Shown here: positions 33,867 to 44,716 of the stretch, piece after piece | How positions within the stretch are numbered: the stretch's first letter is position 1 | Layout of the letters: every line of letters begins with the position of its first letter | Source: Peromyscus leucopus | Taxonomy: Eukaryota > Chordata > Mammalia > Rodentia > Cricetidae | Length of the DNA: 64,000 nt | Reading direction: 5' to 3' | Assembly (NCBI RefSeq): GCF_004664715.2 | Contig: NC_051068.1 | Coordinates: forward strand, 129,476,716-129,540,715 | Notes under the pieces: model-generated | Seen by the model: only the letters and a program-made list of their open reading frames with translations | Database searches by the model: none | What the model was told of the DNA's origin: nothing | Program-made: the position numbers and the translations under genes

Positions 33867-36800
33867 CCAACAACAAAATAACAGGAATTAACAATCATTG
33901 GTCATTAGTATTTCTCAATATCAACGGACTTAATTTCCCAATAAAAAGGCAGCCTAACAAAATGGATATAAAAACAGGATTCATGCTTCTGCTCCATACA
34001 AGAAACACATCTCAACATCAAAGATAGACATTATTTCAGAGTAAAGGACTGAAAAAAGATTTTCTAAGCAAATGAACCCAAGAAGCAAGCTGCAGTAGCT
34101 ATTCTAATATCTAACAAAATAGACATTCAACCAAAATTAATCAAAATAATGGGATGAAGGACACTTCCTACTTATCAAAGAAAAAATCCACCAAGATGAT
34201 GTCTCAATTTTTAACATCTATGCTGTAAATGCAATGGCACCCATATTTATAAAAGAAATATTGATAAAGCTTGAATCACACATCAAATCTCACACATTAA
34301 TAGTGGGAGATTTCAGAACCCCTATATCACTAATGGATAGGTCATCTAGACAAAAACTGAACAGAGAAATAATGGAGTAAACAGACATTATGAACTGAAT
34401 GGACCTAGCAGATATCTACAGAACACTTCATTCAAACAGAAAAGAACATGCCTTTGTACATCATGGAATTTTCTCCAAAATAGATCACACATTCAGTCAC
34501 AAAGCAAGTCTCAAATGATAAAAGAAAATTCAAATAAACCTATCAGACCACCGTGGATTAAATCTGGATTTCAAGAAAACCAGAAAGCCTACAAACTTTC
34601 TACTGAATGACTGCAGGGTCAAGACTGTAGTAAAGAGAGAAATTAAAATGTCCTAGAATTCAATGAAAATGAATGCACAACATACCCAGACTTATAGGAC
34701 ACAATGAAAGCTGTACTAAGAGGAAAGTTCATAGCACTAAGTGCCTTCATAAAGAAATTGGAGTGATTTCATATTAACAACTTAACAGCACACCTGAAAG
34801 CTCTAGAAGTAGATGGCAGGAAATAACCAGGGGCTGAAATCAATAAAATAGAAACAAAGAGAACAGTACAAAGAGTTGATAAAACAAAGAATTGGTTCTT
34901 TGAAGAAATGAACAAGATGGACAAACTCTTATCCAAACTAATTAAAATACACAGAATATCCAAATTAACAAAATCAGAAACAAAATGGAGACATAAAAAC
35001 AGACACTGAGGAAATCCAAAGAATCATTAGGTCACACTTCAAAAACTTATACTTTGCAAAATTGGAAAAAAAACTAAAAGAAATGGTCAATTTTTCTTGG
35101 TGGATACCACTTACCAAAGTTGAATTAATGTCAGATAAACAGTTTAAATAGATCTATAACCCTTAAGGAAATAGAAACAATCATTAAAATTCTAGCAATT
35201 AAAAAAAAAAAAAAAAGCCCAGGGCCAGATAGTTTTATCGCAGAATTCTATACGGCCTTCAAAGAAGAGGTAATACCAATACTCCTGAAATTATTCTACA
35301 AAATAGAAACAGAAGGAACATTGTCAAATTCATTTTATGGGACCACAGTAACCCTAATACCCAAACCACACAAAGATTCAACAAAGAAAGAGAATTGCAG
35401 ACTTATTTCCCTAATGAACATTGATGTAAAACACTCAATAAAATACTTGCAAACCAAATCCTGGAACACATTAAAAGGATCACACACCATGATTAAGTAA
35501 GCTTCATCCCAGAGATGCAGGGATGCTTCAACATTCAAAAGTATGTCCATGCCATCCACCACATAAACTAAAAGAAAAAAGCACATGATCATCTCACCAG
35601 ATGCAGAAAAAGCTTGTGACAAAATCCAACACCCATTCATGATAAAAGTCTTGGAGAGATCAGGGATATAAGGAACATACCTAAACATAATAAAGGCAAT
35701 TTACAGCAAGCCTATAGCTAACTTAAAATTAAATAGAGAGAAACTCAAAGCAGTTCTACTAAAATCGGGGACAAGACAAGACTGTCCACTCCCTCCATAT
35801 CTACCCAACATAGTACTTGGTTCTAACTAGAGTAATAAGAAATTAAAGGAGATCAAGGGCATACAAATTGGAAAGGAAGAAGTCAAAGAATCCCTGTTCT
35901 TAGATGGTATGATAGCATACATAAAGGACCCCTCAAATTCTACCAGGGAACTACTACAGCTGATAAACTCTTTCAGTGAAGAGGTTGGATATAAGATTAA
36001 CTAAAGAAAAAATCAGTAGCCCTCCTACATACAAATGATAAATGGGCCGAGAAAGAGTCAGTGAATCAACACCCTTCACAAATAGCCTCAAATAATATAA
36101 AATATTTTGGTATAATCTAACCAAGCAAAAGAAAGACCTGTATGACAAGAACTTCAAGTTTTTAAAAAAAGAAATTGGAGAAGATATCAGAATATGGAAA
36201 GATCTTCCAAGCTCATAGATCAGTAGCATTGACAAAGTAAAAATGGCCATCTTACCAAAAGCAATCTACAGATTCAGTGAAATCCCCATTAAAATCCCAA
36301 CATAATTCTTTACAAACCTTGAAAGAACAATACTCAACTTCATATGGAGAAACTAAAAACCCAGGATAGCTAAAACAATCTCATAAATAAAAGAACTTCT
36401 GGAGGAATCACCATCCCTGATTTCAAGCTCTACTACAGAGCAATGGTAATAAAAACCATATGGTTTTGGCACTAAAATGGACAGGTGGACAAATGGAATG
36501 GAACCAAAGACCCACACATAAATCCACACACTTATGGACACCTGATTTTTGACAAAGAAGCCAAAATTATACAATGGAAAAAAAAGAAAACATCTTCAAC
36601 AAATGCTGGCATAACTGGATGTTGGTATGTAGAAGAATGCAAATAGATCCATATCTATCACCCTGCACAAAACTCAAGTCTAAGTGGATCAAAGGCCTCA
36701 ACATAAATCCAGATACACTGAACATAATAGAAGAGAAGAGAAAGTGGGAATTAGTCTTGAACACATTGATACAGGAGACAACTTCCTGAACAGAATACCA

Positions 36801-38188
36801 ACAGTGCAGGCACTAAGATCAACAATTAATAAATGGTTCCTCAAGAAATTGTAAAGTTTCTGTAAGGTAAAGTACACCATCAATAGGCCAAAACATCAGC
36901 CTACAGAATGGGAAAAGATCTTCACCAACCCCACATCTGACAGAGGGCTGATCTCCAAAATATATAAAAAATTCAAGAAACTAGACATCAACAAATGAAA
37001 TAATCCAGTTAAAAATGGAGTACAGATCTAAATAGAGAATTTGCAACAGAAGAATCTCAAATGGCTGAGAAACACTTAAAGAAATGTCCATTATTATCCT
37101 TAGCCATCAGGGAAATACAAATAAAAATGACTCTGAGATTCCATCTTATACCTGTCAGAAGGACTAAGATCAAAAACATACATGACAGCTTATGCTGGAG
37201 AGGATGTGGGCAAGGGGAACACTCCTCTACTGTTGGTGTGTACAGTCACTGTGGAAATCAATATGGTAGTTCCTCAGAAAATTGGGAGTCAGTCTACCTC
37301 AAGTCCCAGCTATTCCACTCTTGGGCATATATACAAAGGATACTCCATCCTACCATAAGGACACTTGTTCAACTATGTTCATAGGAGCTTTCTTTATAAT
37401 AGCCCGAATTTGGAAACAATCTATATGTCCCTCAACTGAAGAATGGATAAAGAAAATGTGTTTACACTCCAATTTACACAATGGAGTATTATTCAGCTGT
37501 TAAAAATGATACCATTAAATTTGCAGGCAAATGAATGGAACTAGAAAAAAAATTATTCTGAGTGAGGTGACCCAGACCCAGAAAGCCAAACATGGTATCT
37601 ACTCACTTATAAGAAGAAATTAGCTGTAAAGTAAAGGATAATCTCATGCTACAATTCACAGACCCAGAGAGGCTAAGAAGAAGAGACATATAGATCTCTC
37701 TGGGAAGAAGAAATAGAATAGATTTCATGGGTTGACTGTGGGCAGGTGGGGATGGGAACAGGAGGGATCAGGTTGGGGGGCATGGAGTGAGAGTGTACTA
37801 AGAGAGATAACGGGAAGTGAGGGGCATTTTGGGGGCAAGGTAGAAATCTAGGACAATGGAAATTCCCAGCACCTATGAGGGTGACCCTATCTAATAGTCT
37901 TAGTAATGGAGGATATAGAACCTGAACTGGCCATCTTCTGTAACCAGGCAAGGCTTCCAGTGGAGGGACTGGGACACCAACCCAGCTACAAAACCTACAA
38001 TTTGTCCTCCCTGCAAGATAAGCTGGGGTAAAGGTGCTTGCAGAACTTGTGGGAGTGGCCAACCAATGACGGTTCCAACTTGAGACTCATACCACAAGAG
38101 GGAGCCCAAGCCTAACACTGCCTGGATGTCCAGGAACCAGAGTCTGGAGAGCCTAGATACCTCAAATAGAACCCAAACATGATCAGCT

Positions 38189-38235
38189 TAAAAAAAAAAA
38201 AAAAAAAAAAAAAAAGAAAGAAAGAAAGAAAGAAG
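38189..38235. repeat. A-run and (GAAA)n tract in the L1 3' UTR
   Basis: About 26 A residues followed by several GAAA units. L1 3' UTR sequence continues on the far side (gattcctattgatactctgc and later), so this is an internal expansion, not the end of the L1. Confidence 0.85.
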
Positions 38236-38588
38236 AAAGAATGATTCCTATTGATACTCTGCTATACTTGTAGACTATGAAGCTCAGCATAATTGTCATC
38301 AGAGAAGCTTCATCCAGCAAATGGTGGGAGCAGATGCAGAGACCCACAGCTAAACATTAGGTGGAACTCAGGGAATCTTGCAGAAGATGGGGAGGAAGGA
38401 ATGTAGGAAACAGAGGGGTCAAGGACACCATGAGGAAATGGCCCACAGAATCAACTAAGAAGGGAACATGGGGCCTCACAGAGATTGGACCAACAACCAG
38501 GGAGTCAGTAGGAGTCTGACCTCGGTCCTCTCCATATATATTACGGTTGTGTATCTTGGTGTTTCTGTGGGACTCCTAACTGTAGAAG

Positions 38589-38965
38589 TGTTGTGGATAT
38601 CACTCTGTATAAATAAAATGCTGATTGTCCAGTAGCCAGGCAGGAAGTATATCTGGGACAAGCAGAGAAGAGAATTCTGGGAAGTGGAAGGCTGAGGCAG
38701 AGAGGTGCTGCCAGCTGCCGCCATGAAAAGCGAGATGTAAGGTACCGGTAAGGCACTAGCCATGTAACAACTTATAGATTAATAGAAATGGGTTAATTTA
38801 AGATATAAGAACTAGATAGCAAGAAACCTGCTGTGGCCATATAGTTTGTAAGTAGTTTAAGTCTTTGTGTGTTTACTTGGTTGGGTCTAAGTGGCTGCGG
38901 GACTGGCGGGTGAGAGAGATTTGTCCCGACCGTGGGCCAGGCAGGCCTGGAAAACTATAGCTACA
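38589..38965 (+). mobile_element. Left LTR of the insertion, family A
   Basis: It starts TGTTGTGGATATCACTCTG and ends AAACTATAGCTACA. It shares the tgattgtccagtagccaggc, taaggtaccggtaaggcact and gggtgagagagatttgtccc blocks with solo LTRs 27149-27552 and 44717-45110. It carries a TATA-like tataaataaaatg. It is followed two bases later by the primer-binding-like TGGCATCCAATG, the normal position for a 5' LTR. Confidence 0.88.
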
Positions 38966-39139
38966 TCTGGCATCCAATGTTTGTGGTATGAATTCACGAA
39001 AAAGCTGCTTGCCTGTGATCTTTGGGGTCCCTGCTCAGACCCTAGTTACCCTCAGCCAGTTGTGGTGAAGCACACTGGTTGGATTTACTGAAGGAGGCAG
39101 AGGCAGGAGGACCCCGAGTTTGAGGGTAGCCTAAGAGGC

Positions 39140-39601
39140 TTGCTAAGGAGAAGCTTCAGCTCAGCCACAAACGGTGGCGGTGGGACCATGGAGGCCGTGG
39201 CTACTGCTCCAAGTTGCTGGCTTTTTCTCATTCTGTTGGTGACTGCGGTGATGCTGCTACCTGGGACAAAGGGTTTACTGCTGCTTGTTCAGAGAAGAAT
39301 TGCCAGGACCATCGTGTTACAAGAAAACATTGGCAAAGGTCAGTTTGGAAAAGTTTGGCAAGACAAATGGTGCAGAGAAATTGCGGTGAAGATTTTCTCT
39401 TCTAGGGAACAACGTTCATGGTTCCAAGAGACGGACATTTATCAGACTGTGATTGCTCCAAACCACAAAGGAGGCACACACACACAAAAATGTCTGCAGG
39501 GAACCATGACCACGCCTAACAGTGACTTTGAAATCTTCAAAAAGATGACAGGATCCCACAAAGATGATTCCACATGGACTATGGTAAAGCCATTAAGCTG
39601 A
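39140..39601 (+). pseudogene. Tgfbr1-derived chimeric fragment inside the ERV-like insertion (open frame, 153 codons)
   Basis: From about 39164 the sequence resembles the Tgfbr1 mRNA leader (gtggcggtgggaccatgg), with ATG at 39188. The encoded product runs MEAVATAPS, a hydrophobic signal-peptide-like stretch ending LLPGTKG, then [27 protein letters not shown] (glycine loop) and [15 protein letters not shown] (catalytic lysine of VAVK), YQTV, then IAPNH. Type I TGF-beta receptor has the same segments in the same order, but its ectodomain, membrane span, GS box and most of the kinase between YQTV and IAPNH are missing. The HRD and DFG motifs are absent, so it cannot be an active kinase. After IAPNH the frame runs into unrelated element sequence and stops near 39600. 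The intron-less joins mean it came from processed RNA. Expression is unknown. Confidence 0.82.
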
Positions 39602-39604
39602 TTA

Positions 39605-40457
39605 ACACCACAGAAAGATTGACTTTGGACTACAAACTGCTTAAGACAATTTTGAGATGGCTAGCTGAGATGATCCAGCCTGACAGACTACTTGAACAAG
39701 GACTTGAAACAAGCCCTGTACTTTCTCATTATGCAGCGACTGGACAAATGATACAGGACTTGACAATTAACCCAAAAATTTTCTTTTCAGGATCCCCTAA
39801 AGATATCTTCACCCCCAGAAAGCAGGAAGTAATTTTAAGAAAACGATGCCCACATTCCCAAGAAGTGGGGTGGGTAGGTTTTGGTTGTTTAATGAGTTTT
39901 GGATATTGTCATTGTTTACAATGGTTGGTTACAAGTTGTTAATTGTTAATGGTCAGGAAAAAAGCTGAACAAGGAAAAAAGCTGAACAAGAAGATTAGAC
40001 TCAGAGTTTTTGTTTGAAAAAAAAGAAAGAAAAAGAAAAAAGAGAATATAGATATGAGGTAGATCATCAAATCTACTCTGAGAAAAAAGATAAAGAAATA
40101 ATAGGATAAATGGGTAGATCATTGAATCTACACTAAAAAAAAGGGGAAGATTATTGAAACTTTTATGAAAAGAAAAAAGAGAATATGAATATGATAAGAT
40201 AAAAGGTCAATTTTTGAATCTACTTTTTAAAAGGACTATTTGTTTTATATAGGATAAGTAACAAAAATTTTTTTGTCTGAGTTTATCAAATGTTACTGGA
40301 CTGGACATTGTTAGTATTTATAATGGAGTTTTTATCTGAATTTGTCAAATGTTAATGGACTAGACATCGTTAATGTATTTCTTGACTGTATATATTGTAT
40401 ATACTTATTGGATATAGTTTTTCTTGTATTAGTTATAAGCTTTTTTAAATTTTAGAC
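39605..40457 (+). other. Unassigned internal region of the ERV-like insertion
   Basis: It contains a 122-codon open frame (39574-39942) of no recognised family. An A-rich stretch follows with three imperfect repeats of a unit like gatagatcattgaatctac (about 40060-40220), then two near-repeats of gagtttatcaaatgttactgga and gaatttgtcaaatgttaatg (about 40275-40370). It may be a remnant of the 3' part of a retroviral genome. No claim of function is made. Confidence 0.55.
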
Positions 40458-40470
40458 AAAAAAGGGGAAA
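40458..40470 (+). other. Polypurine tract
   Basis: AAAAAAGGGGAAA directly abuts the TG that opens the right-hand LTR. This is the normal primer site for plus-strand synthesis in LTR elements and supports this LTR being in its original 3' position. Confidence 0.8.
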
Positions 40471-40955
40471 TGTGGTGGTATTGTGTTCCCCAAAATATTG
40501 TGCACGCTAATAAACTTATCTGGGGTCAGAGACAGAACAGCCACAATATTAAACATAGAGGTTAGGCAGTGGTAGCACATGCCTTTAATCCTAGCATTCC
40601 AGAGGCAGAAATCCATCTGGATCTCTGTGTGTTCAAGGATACAGCCAGGCATGGTGACTCACACCTTTAATCCCAGGGAGTGATGGCAGAAAGCAGAAAG
40701 GTATATAAGGCGTGAAGACCAGAAACTAGAAGCATTTGGCTGGTTAAGCTTTTAGGCTTTTGAGCAGCAGTTCAGCTGAGACCTTTTTGGATGAGGACAC
40801 AGAGGCTTCCAGTCTGAGGAAACAGGATCAGCTGAGGAACTGGTGAGGTGAGGTAGCTGTGGCTTGTTCTGCTTCTCTGATCTTCCAGTGTTCACCAAAA
40901 TAACTGGCCTTAGGTTTTATTTTCATTAATAAGAACTTTTAAGATTCCTGCTACA
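40471..40955 (+). mobile_element. Right LTR of the insertion, family B
   Basis: It begins TGTGGTGGTATTGTGTTCCC and ends AAGATTCCTGCTACA, followed at once by the TAGAAG duplication. It matches solo LTRs 18778-19253 and 53227-53738 but not the left LTR of the same element. It holds two B1-like segments (tagcacatgcctttaatcct and catggtgactcacaccttta) and a TATA-like gtatataagg near 40701. Confidence 0.88.
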
Positions 40956-40961
40956 TAGAAG

Positions 40962-41241
40962 TGGGGCTGTCTGTGACTCTTTTGCCTGCTTTTGGGTCCC
41001 TTTTCCTCCTACTGGGTTGCCTTGTCCAGTCTTAATATGAAGGATGTGCCTAGTCTTATTGTAACTTGATATGCCATGTTTGGTTGATATGCCTGGGAAG
41101 CCTGCTGTATTTTGAAGGGAAACAGAGCAAGAGTGGTTTTGGGGTAGAAGGGAGGTGAGGGAATAGATTGAGAGGAGGCGGAGGAGGAAAAACTAGTCAG
41201 GGTGTAATACATGGGAGAAGAATAAATAAAAAAGAAAAAGA
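40962..41241 (+). mobile_element. LINE-1, end of 3' UTR and poly(A)
   Basis: The 3' UTR of the same L1 continues with tgactcttttgcctgctttt, gttgccttgtccagtcttaa and attgtaacttgatatgccat. It finishes gagaagaataaataaaaaag with an A-rich tail. It was separated from 38582 only by the ERV insertion. Confidence 0.88.
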
Positions 41242-42231
41242 AAAGAACAGGCAAAAGAGTATTTATATAGAAGCTTATAACTTCACAGGTTAAAAGTGAA
41301 AACAACAGAAGCTTAAGGTATTTTTCACTAGTGCTTCCTAAATTTCAGTATCATGTGTATCCCCAGGCCAACCCGCTAAGATGCTGATTCTGATGCTGTA
41401 TTTAGGGATGGGACCACACTGCATCTGTAACCAGCTCCTGGGAGACACAAGCGCTGTGGGGCCAGGAAGGTGCAAAATAAAGCTCTTGCAAATATTTTAA
41501 GAGCAAGATGTAAAACACATGTGACAGGCATGCCAATAGCAGCTGGAGTCATGCGTGGGTCCCAGCTCTGTCAGTATCAGTGACAGGAACAGCAGGAGAG
41601 GCCTCCACTCCATTTCTGAAGATGTACTCTGCTTTTCTCTAGTTTAGTTTGGTTTTCAGAAGATTTCTGGCTGGAAAGATAATCCTGTATTCCTGGTCTT
41701 TAGTCACAGAATGAGTGAAGGAAGGAATATGAACATGTCACATAGATAATCTATAATCTCCTTGAACAGTATTTATGACTCATGAAGCTACAATGAATGC
41801 AGTTACTAGTAAACAGAAACAAATGGCTTTGGGCTTCATCTTAATTCATCTTAATCTTTAACTCGTAACAGAAGTAATGTGGCCCTTGAAAGCTGAGTGA
41901 ACTTTATGTACTATAAGCCCCCTCAGCTGTAAAATGGGCAACACCCAATCTATACAAGTTCAATAAGGGTTAAGTGTACATTAACCCCTGGTGAAGAGGT
42001 CAGACTCCATTAAGACTACATAGCAGGAGGTAGATAGCATCCTGAGGAATCAACGCCTCAGCAATCTCCTTCTGAACATGAAGATATTGTTAAGGGAAAT
42101 TGACTTATTTAAACTTGGTTATGTCGTGAAATGAAGTCCATAAATTATCAGCAATTGATTAGTAGTTTGTGGGAGGCACAGGAACTAGGTCTATCTCTGT
42201 AGAATTTTGTATATCTGAAGATATTTTGGAT

Positions 42232-42289
42232 AGAGGGAGGGAGGGAGTGAGAGGGAGTGAGTGACTGAGGGTGGGAGAGAGTGGGAGAG

Positions 42290-42350
<61 letters not shown>

Positions 42351-42673
42351 GGAGAGAGGGAAAGGGAAAGGGAGGGAGGGAGGGTGAGAGGGAGGGGGAG
42401 AGAGAGAGGGAGAGAGGGAGGGAGAGAGAGAAAGAGGGAGAGAGGGAAAGAGAAAGGGAGGGAGGAGGTGAGAGGGAGGGAGGGAGGGAGGGTGAGAGAG
42501 AGGGAGAGAGGGAGGGAGGGTGAGAGGGAGGGGGGAGAGAGAGAGAGGGAGAGAGGGAGGGAGGAAGAAAGAGAGAGAGTGAGGGAGAGGGAGAGAGAGA
42601 GTGAGGGAGAGGGAGAGAGAGAGTGAGGGAGAGGGAGAGGGACAGAGAGAGGGAGAGGGAGAGAGGGAGGGAG
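42232..42673. repeat. Homopurine (GA)n/(GGGA)n block, about 440 bp
   Basis: Almost every base is A or G on the plus strand, with a perfect (GA)n core near 42292-42344. Beyond it are alternating GGGAGAGAG and GGGAGGGAGGGAGGGTGAGA units. The open frames in it are artefacts of the repeat. Confidence 0.95.
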
Positions 42674-44164
42674 AATTGTTAAACAGCTACTGCAGGTATA
42701 AAAGGCTCAGACTTTGTGTAAATGTGTTGGCTTAGCCCAGGGTAGAGACCAAGCTGCAGGGAGTTGAGCTTGAGCCTGCACTCATGACCATCAGAGGGAG
42801 TATCTAGCTGAGTTCCTCAGTTGATCATTGTCAGCTTTATAACTGGGTAGCAGGGGCGGCAGTAGTACTTAGCCATGTCTGTAAGGTCTAAGTACACAGG
42901 AAGGAAGTAAAACCCAATAAACCCTTCTGTGGACAAGAGGGGCACTGAGTTAATTTAGTCTTTTAAATGTGTTTCTCTTAGTGTACATTATTTATATACA
43001 ATAATGGGTTGATGGTTATGGTATGCTTATATATACATATGTAAAACATACATTAGTTACACTCACCCTTCTTTGCTATTCCTACCTTTTCTGATGGCCA
43101 CCTCCCTTTCTCAGATAGTCCCTCTTCTACTTTCCCCTTTTTCTTTTTTAAATCCCAATTCTACATATGAGAGAAAACTTGATTTTCATTATTCTTATTT
43201 CAGATAATGTAAATAAATTGATTTAATTTGGGCTGGGGATTAAGTCTTCAATCACTTCTTTTATGTTTCCATTAATCTTAGCTAACCTGTGGGGCTACTA
43301 CTAAATAATGACAAGACATTTACAGACTTCAGTCAGATTATTTTTGTATCATGAATGGAAGAAGCCTACTCACTTTCAGTTCTAAATCTCCATCTAAGTT
43401 GGGTTTCACCAGACTGAGGAGGAAGCTGTGTCTTTTAGTAGTGCTGGCCAGATCCTAGAACTTCCCATCATTATAGAGACAACACACTTCCATTCCACCC
43501 AACTTTCTCACCCACCCAGAGCAGCTACAAGTTTTCATTTTCTTTGCTCTCTAGGAAGCAAATTGGATCCATTGAAAAGGAAGACTGTGAAAAATTATTT
43601 TAGATTGCATGAGAAAAGCATCATCAAAATGCAAAGTTCTGCCTTAAACCATTCTTTAGTGGAGAATGGAGAAAATAGCTCTGCTTATTGACAGATTTTA
43701 TTTTAAATTCTACATGCTCCAAATGAAGATACTAAAGCATTGTCTGACCAGTCAAAACTGCAGAAATATTTCATGCATGTGAGAGTAAGAGCAATTTCAG
43801 TTTAGCCACAGCCCACAAACAACAGCTGTCGGATGATGGCCTGGTGGGGGCTGTGGGAAGAATGGTTCCATATAGGTATTGTGACAGCCTTTGTACTTCA
43901 AATTTTATGCATTATAAAATCACCAGTGAATTCCATATGATTACTTTTGTGTTTTTCCTCATCACTGTGAATGAATGAACGTGAGGGCATCTATCATTGG
44001 AGCAATACGTTTAATTTGTGTGTTTCAAATTTCTCTAATGCTTTTGACCTGTAATCAAATACAGCAGTGCACTGTGTAGCCATCTTTCAGTGAGTGGCAA
44101 ATGGCATTTAAGACAGTTGTTCTGAAAGATGATAATGGGTCTGAAGGATTTTTACTGCAAACAT

Positions 44165-44240
44165 GGGAGAGTGGCTCCATTGCAGAGCTCTTGCCTGGCA
44201 TGTGTGAAGCCATATGACTGCTCCTTAGCACACAAAACAA
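44165..44240 (+). mobile_element. ID-type SINE fragment, sense
   Basis: gagagtggctccattgcaga, gctcttgcctggcatgtgtg and ctgctccttagcacac follow the tRNA-Ala-derived ID layout. An A/C-rich tail follows (acaaagcaaataaacaacca). Confidence 0.55.
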
Positions 44241-44649
44241 GTGAGACAACAAAGCAAATAAACAACCAAACAAAGCAGAACCCTAGTTGCTTGGTGACAC
44301 CCTAACGTATACTATGGCTCTGCACTTGGTGTGTGGTGGTGATGGTGTAGGCAGACCAGTTGTGCTGCTAGTCACACAGACGTCAACACATGCAAGGCTG
44401 TGCAGCAGACACCCGTGAGAAGGACAGTAAACAGCCTACTGTGTGAAGTGTTTACCAGGCTATGCTTTTTATCAGTTTTTTGGAGGGTATTCTTTCAACT
44501 TCTTCTAAAGTTCACTGTTTCACTTGTGGAAGGAAGTGCCTCTATGATGTTCACACAGTGACAGAACTCATGCCTTTGAAATCAAATAACTCTTGGTTGC
44601 TCCATGACTCTGAATGGTTTATTACTGAGGACTCTATAAAAGCCTGGAT

Positions 44650-44716
44650 AACTGAGGAGATGGATTACTGGGTAAAGTGCTTGCTGCTCAAATATGAGGA
44701 CCTGAATGTGAATCTC
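44650..44716 (+). mobile_element. SINE (B4/B2-type), left part, interrupted by an LTR
   Basis: aactgaggagatggattact, gggtaaagtgcttgctgctc and aggacctgaatgtgaatctc match a tRNA-like SINE head. The SINE resumes after the LTR at about 45111. Confidence 0.6.

Larger units (their letters stand above)
32270..38582 (+). mobile_element. LINE-1, main part (5' end, ORF1 and ORF2 remnants, start of 3' UTR)
   Basis: A long, degraded rodent L1 in plus orientation. The 5' region is at about 32270-32660. An ORF1 remnant lies at 32660-33810, with tcaatggagactctaaaagcc and agcaaaacttt near 33540-33640. ORF2 begins near 33870, with an endonuclease-type start LVFLNINGLNFPIKRQ. Reverse-transcriptase remnants include LISLMNID-like sequence at about 35400. 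The ORF2 C-terminal region lies near 37060-37500, and the 3' UTR starts with an A-rich stretch at 38189-38235. Many stops and frameshifts and a B1 insertion make it inactive. It continues after the ERV insertion at 40962-41241. A possible worn duplication (aaagaacag...caaaag) lies at 32251-32268 and 41242-41258. Confidence 0.9.
38583..40961 (+). mobile_element. Endogenous-retrovirus-like insertion with two different LTRs, in the L1 3' UTR
   Basis: Element 38589-40955 is flanked by TAGAAG at 38583-38588 and 40956-40961. Removing it restores a continuous L1 3' UTR (ctaactgtagaag joined to tggggctgtctgtgac). Left to right: a family A LTR; a primer-binding-like TGGCATCCAA at 38968; a short B1-like scrap (about 39085-39130); a Tgfbr1-derived block; about 1 kb of unassigned internal sequence; a polypurine tract; and a family B LTR. 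No gag, pol or env could be confidently recognised, so it is non-autonomous. Confidence 0.85.

Noticed and set aside
38189..38235. This A-run as the 3' end of the L1
   Set aside because: L1 3' UTR sequence continues after it and resumes at 40962, ending at the AATAAA and A tail near 41220-41241.
39164..39480. A free-standing processed Tgfbr1 pseudogene
   Set aside because: No poly(A) or target duplication surrounds the segment itself; the only duplication is TAGAAG around the whole LTR element.
42261..42626. 121-codon Arg/Glu-rich open frame
   Set aside because: It is a translation of the (GA)n/(GGGA)n block; stop codons are absent only because the repeat lacks T.
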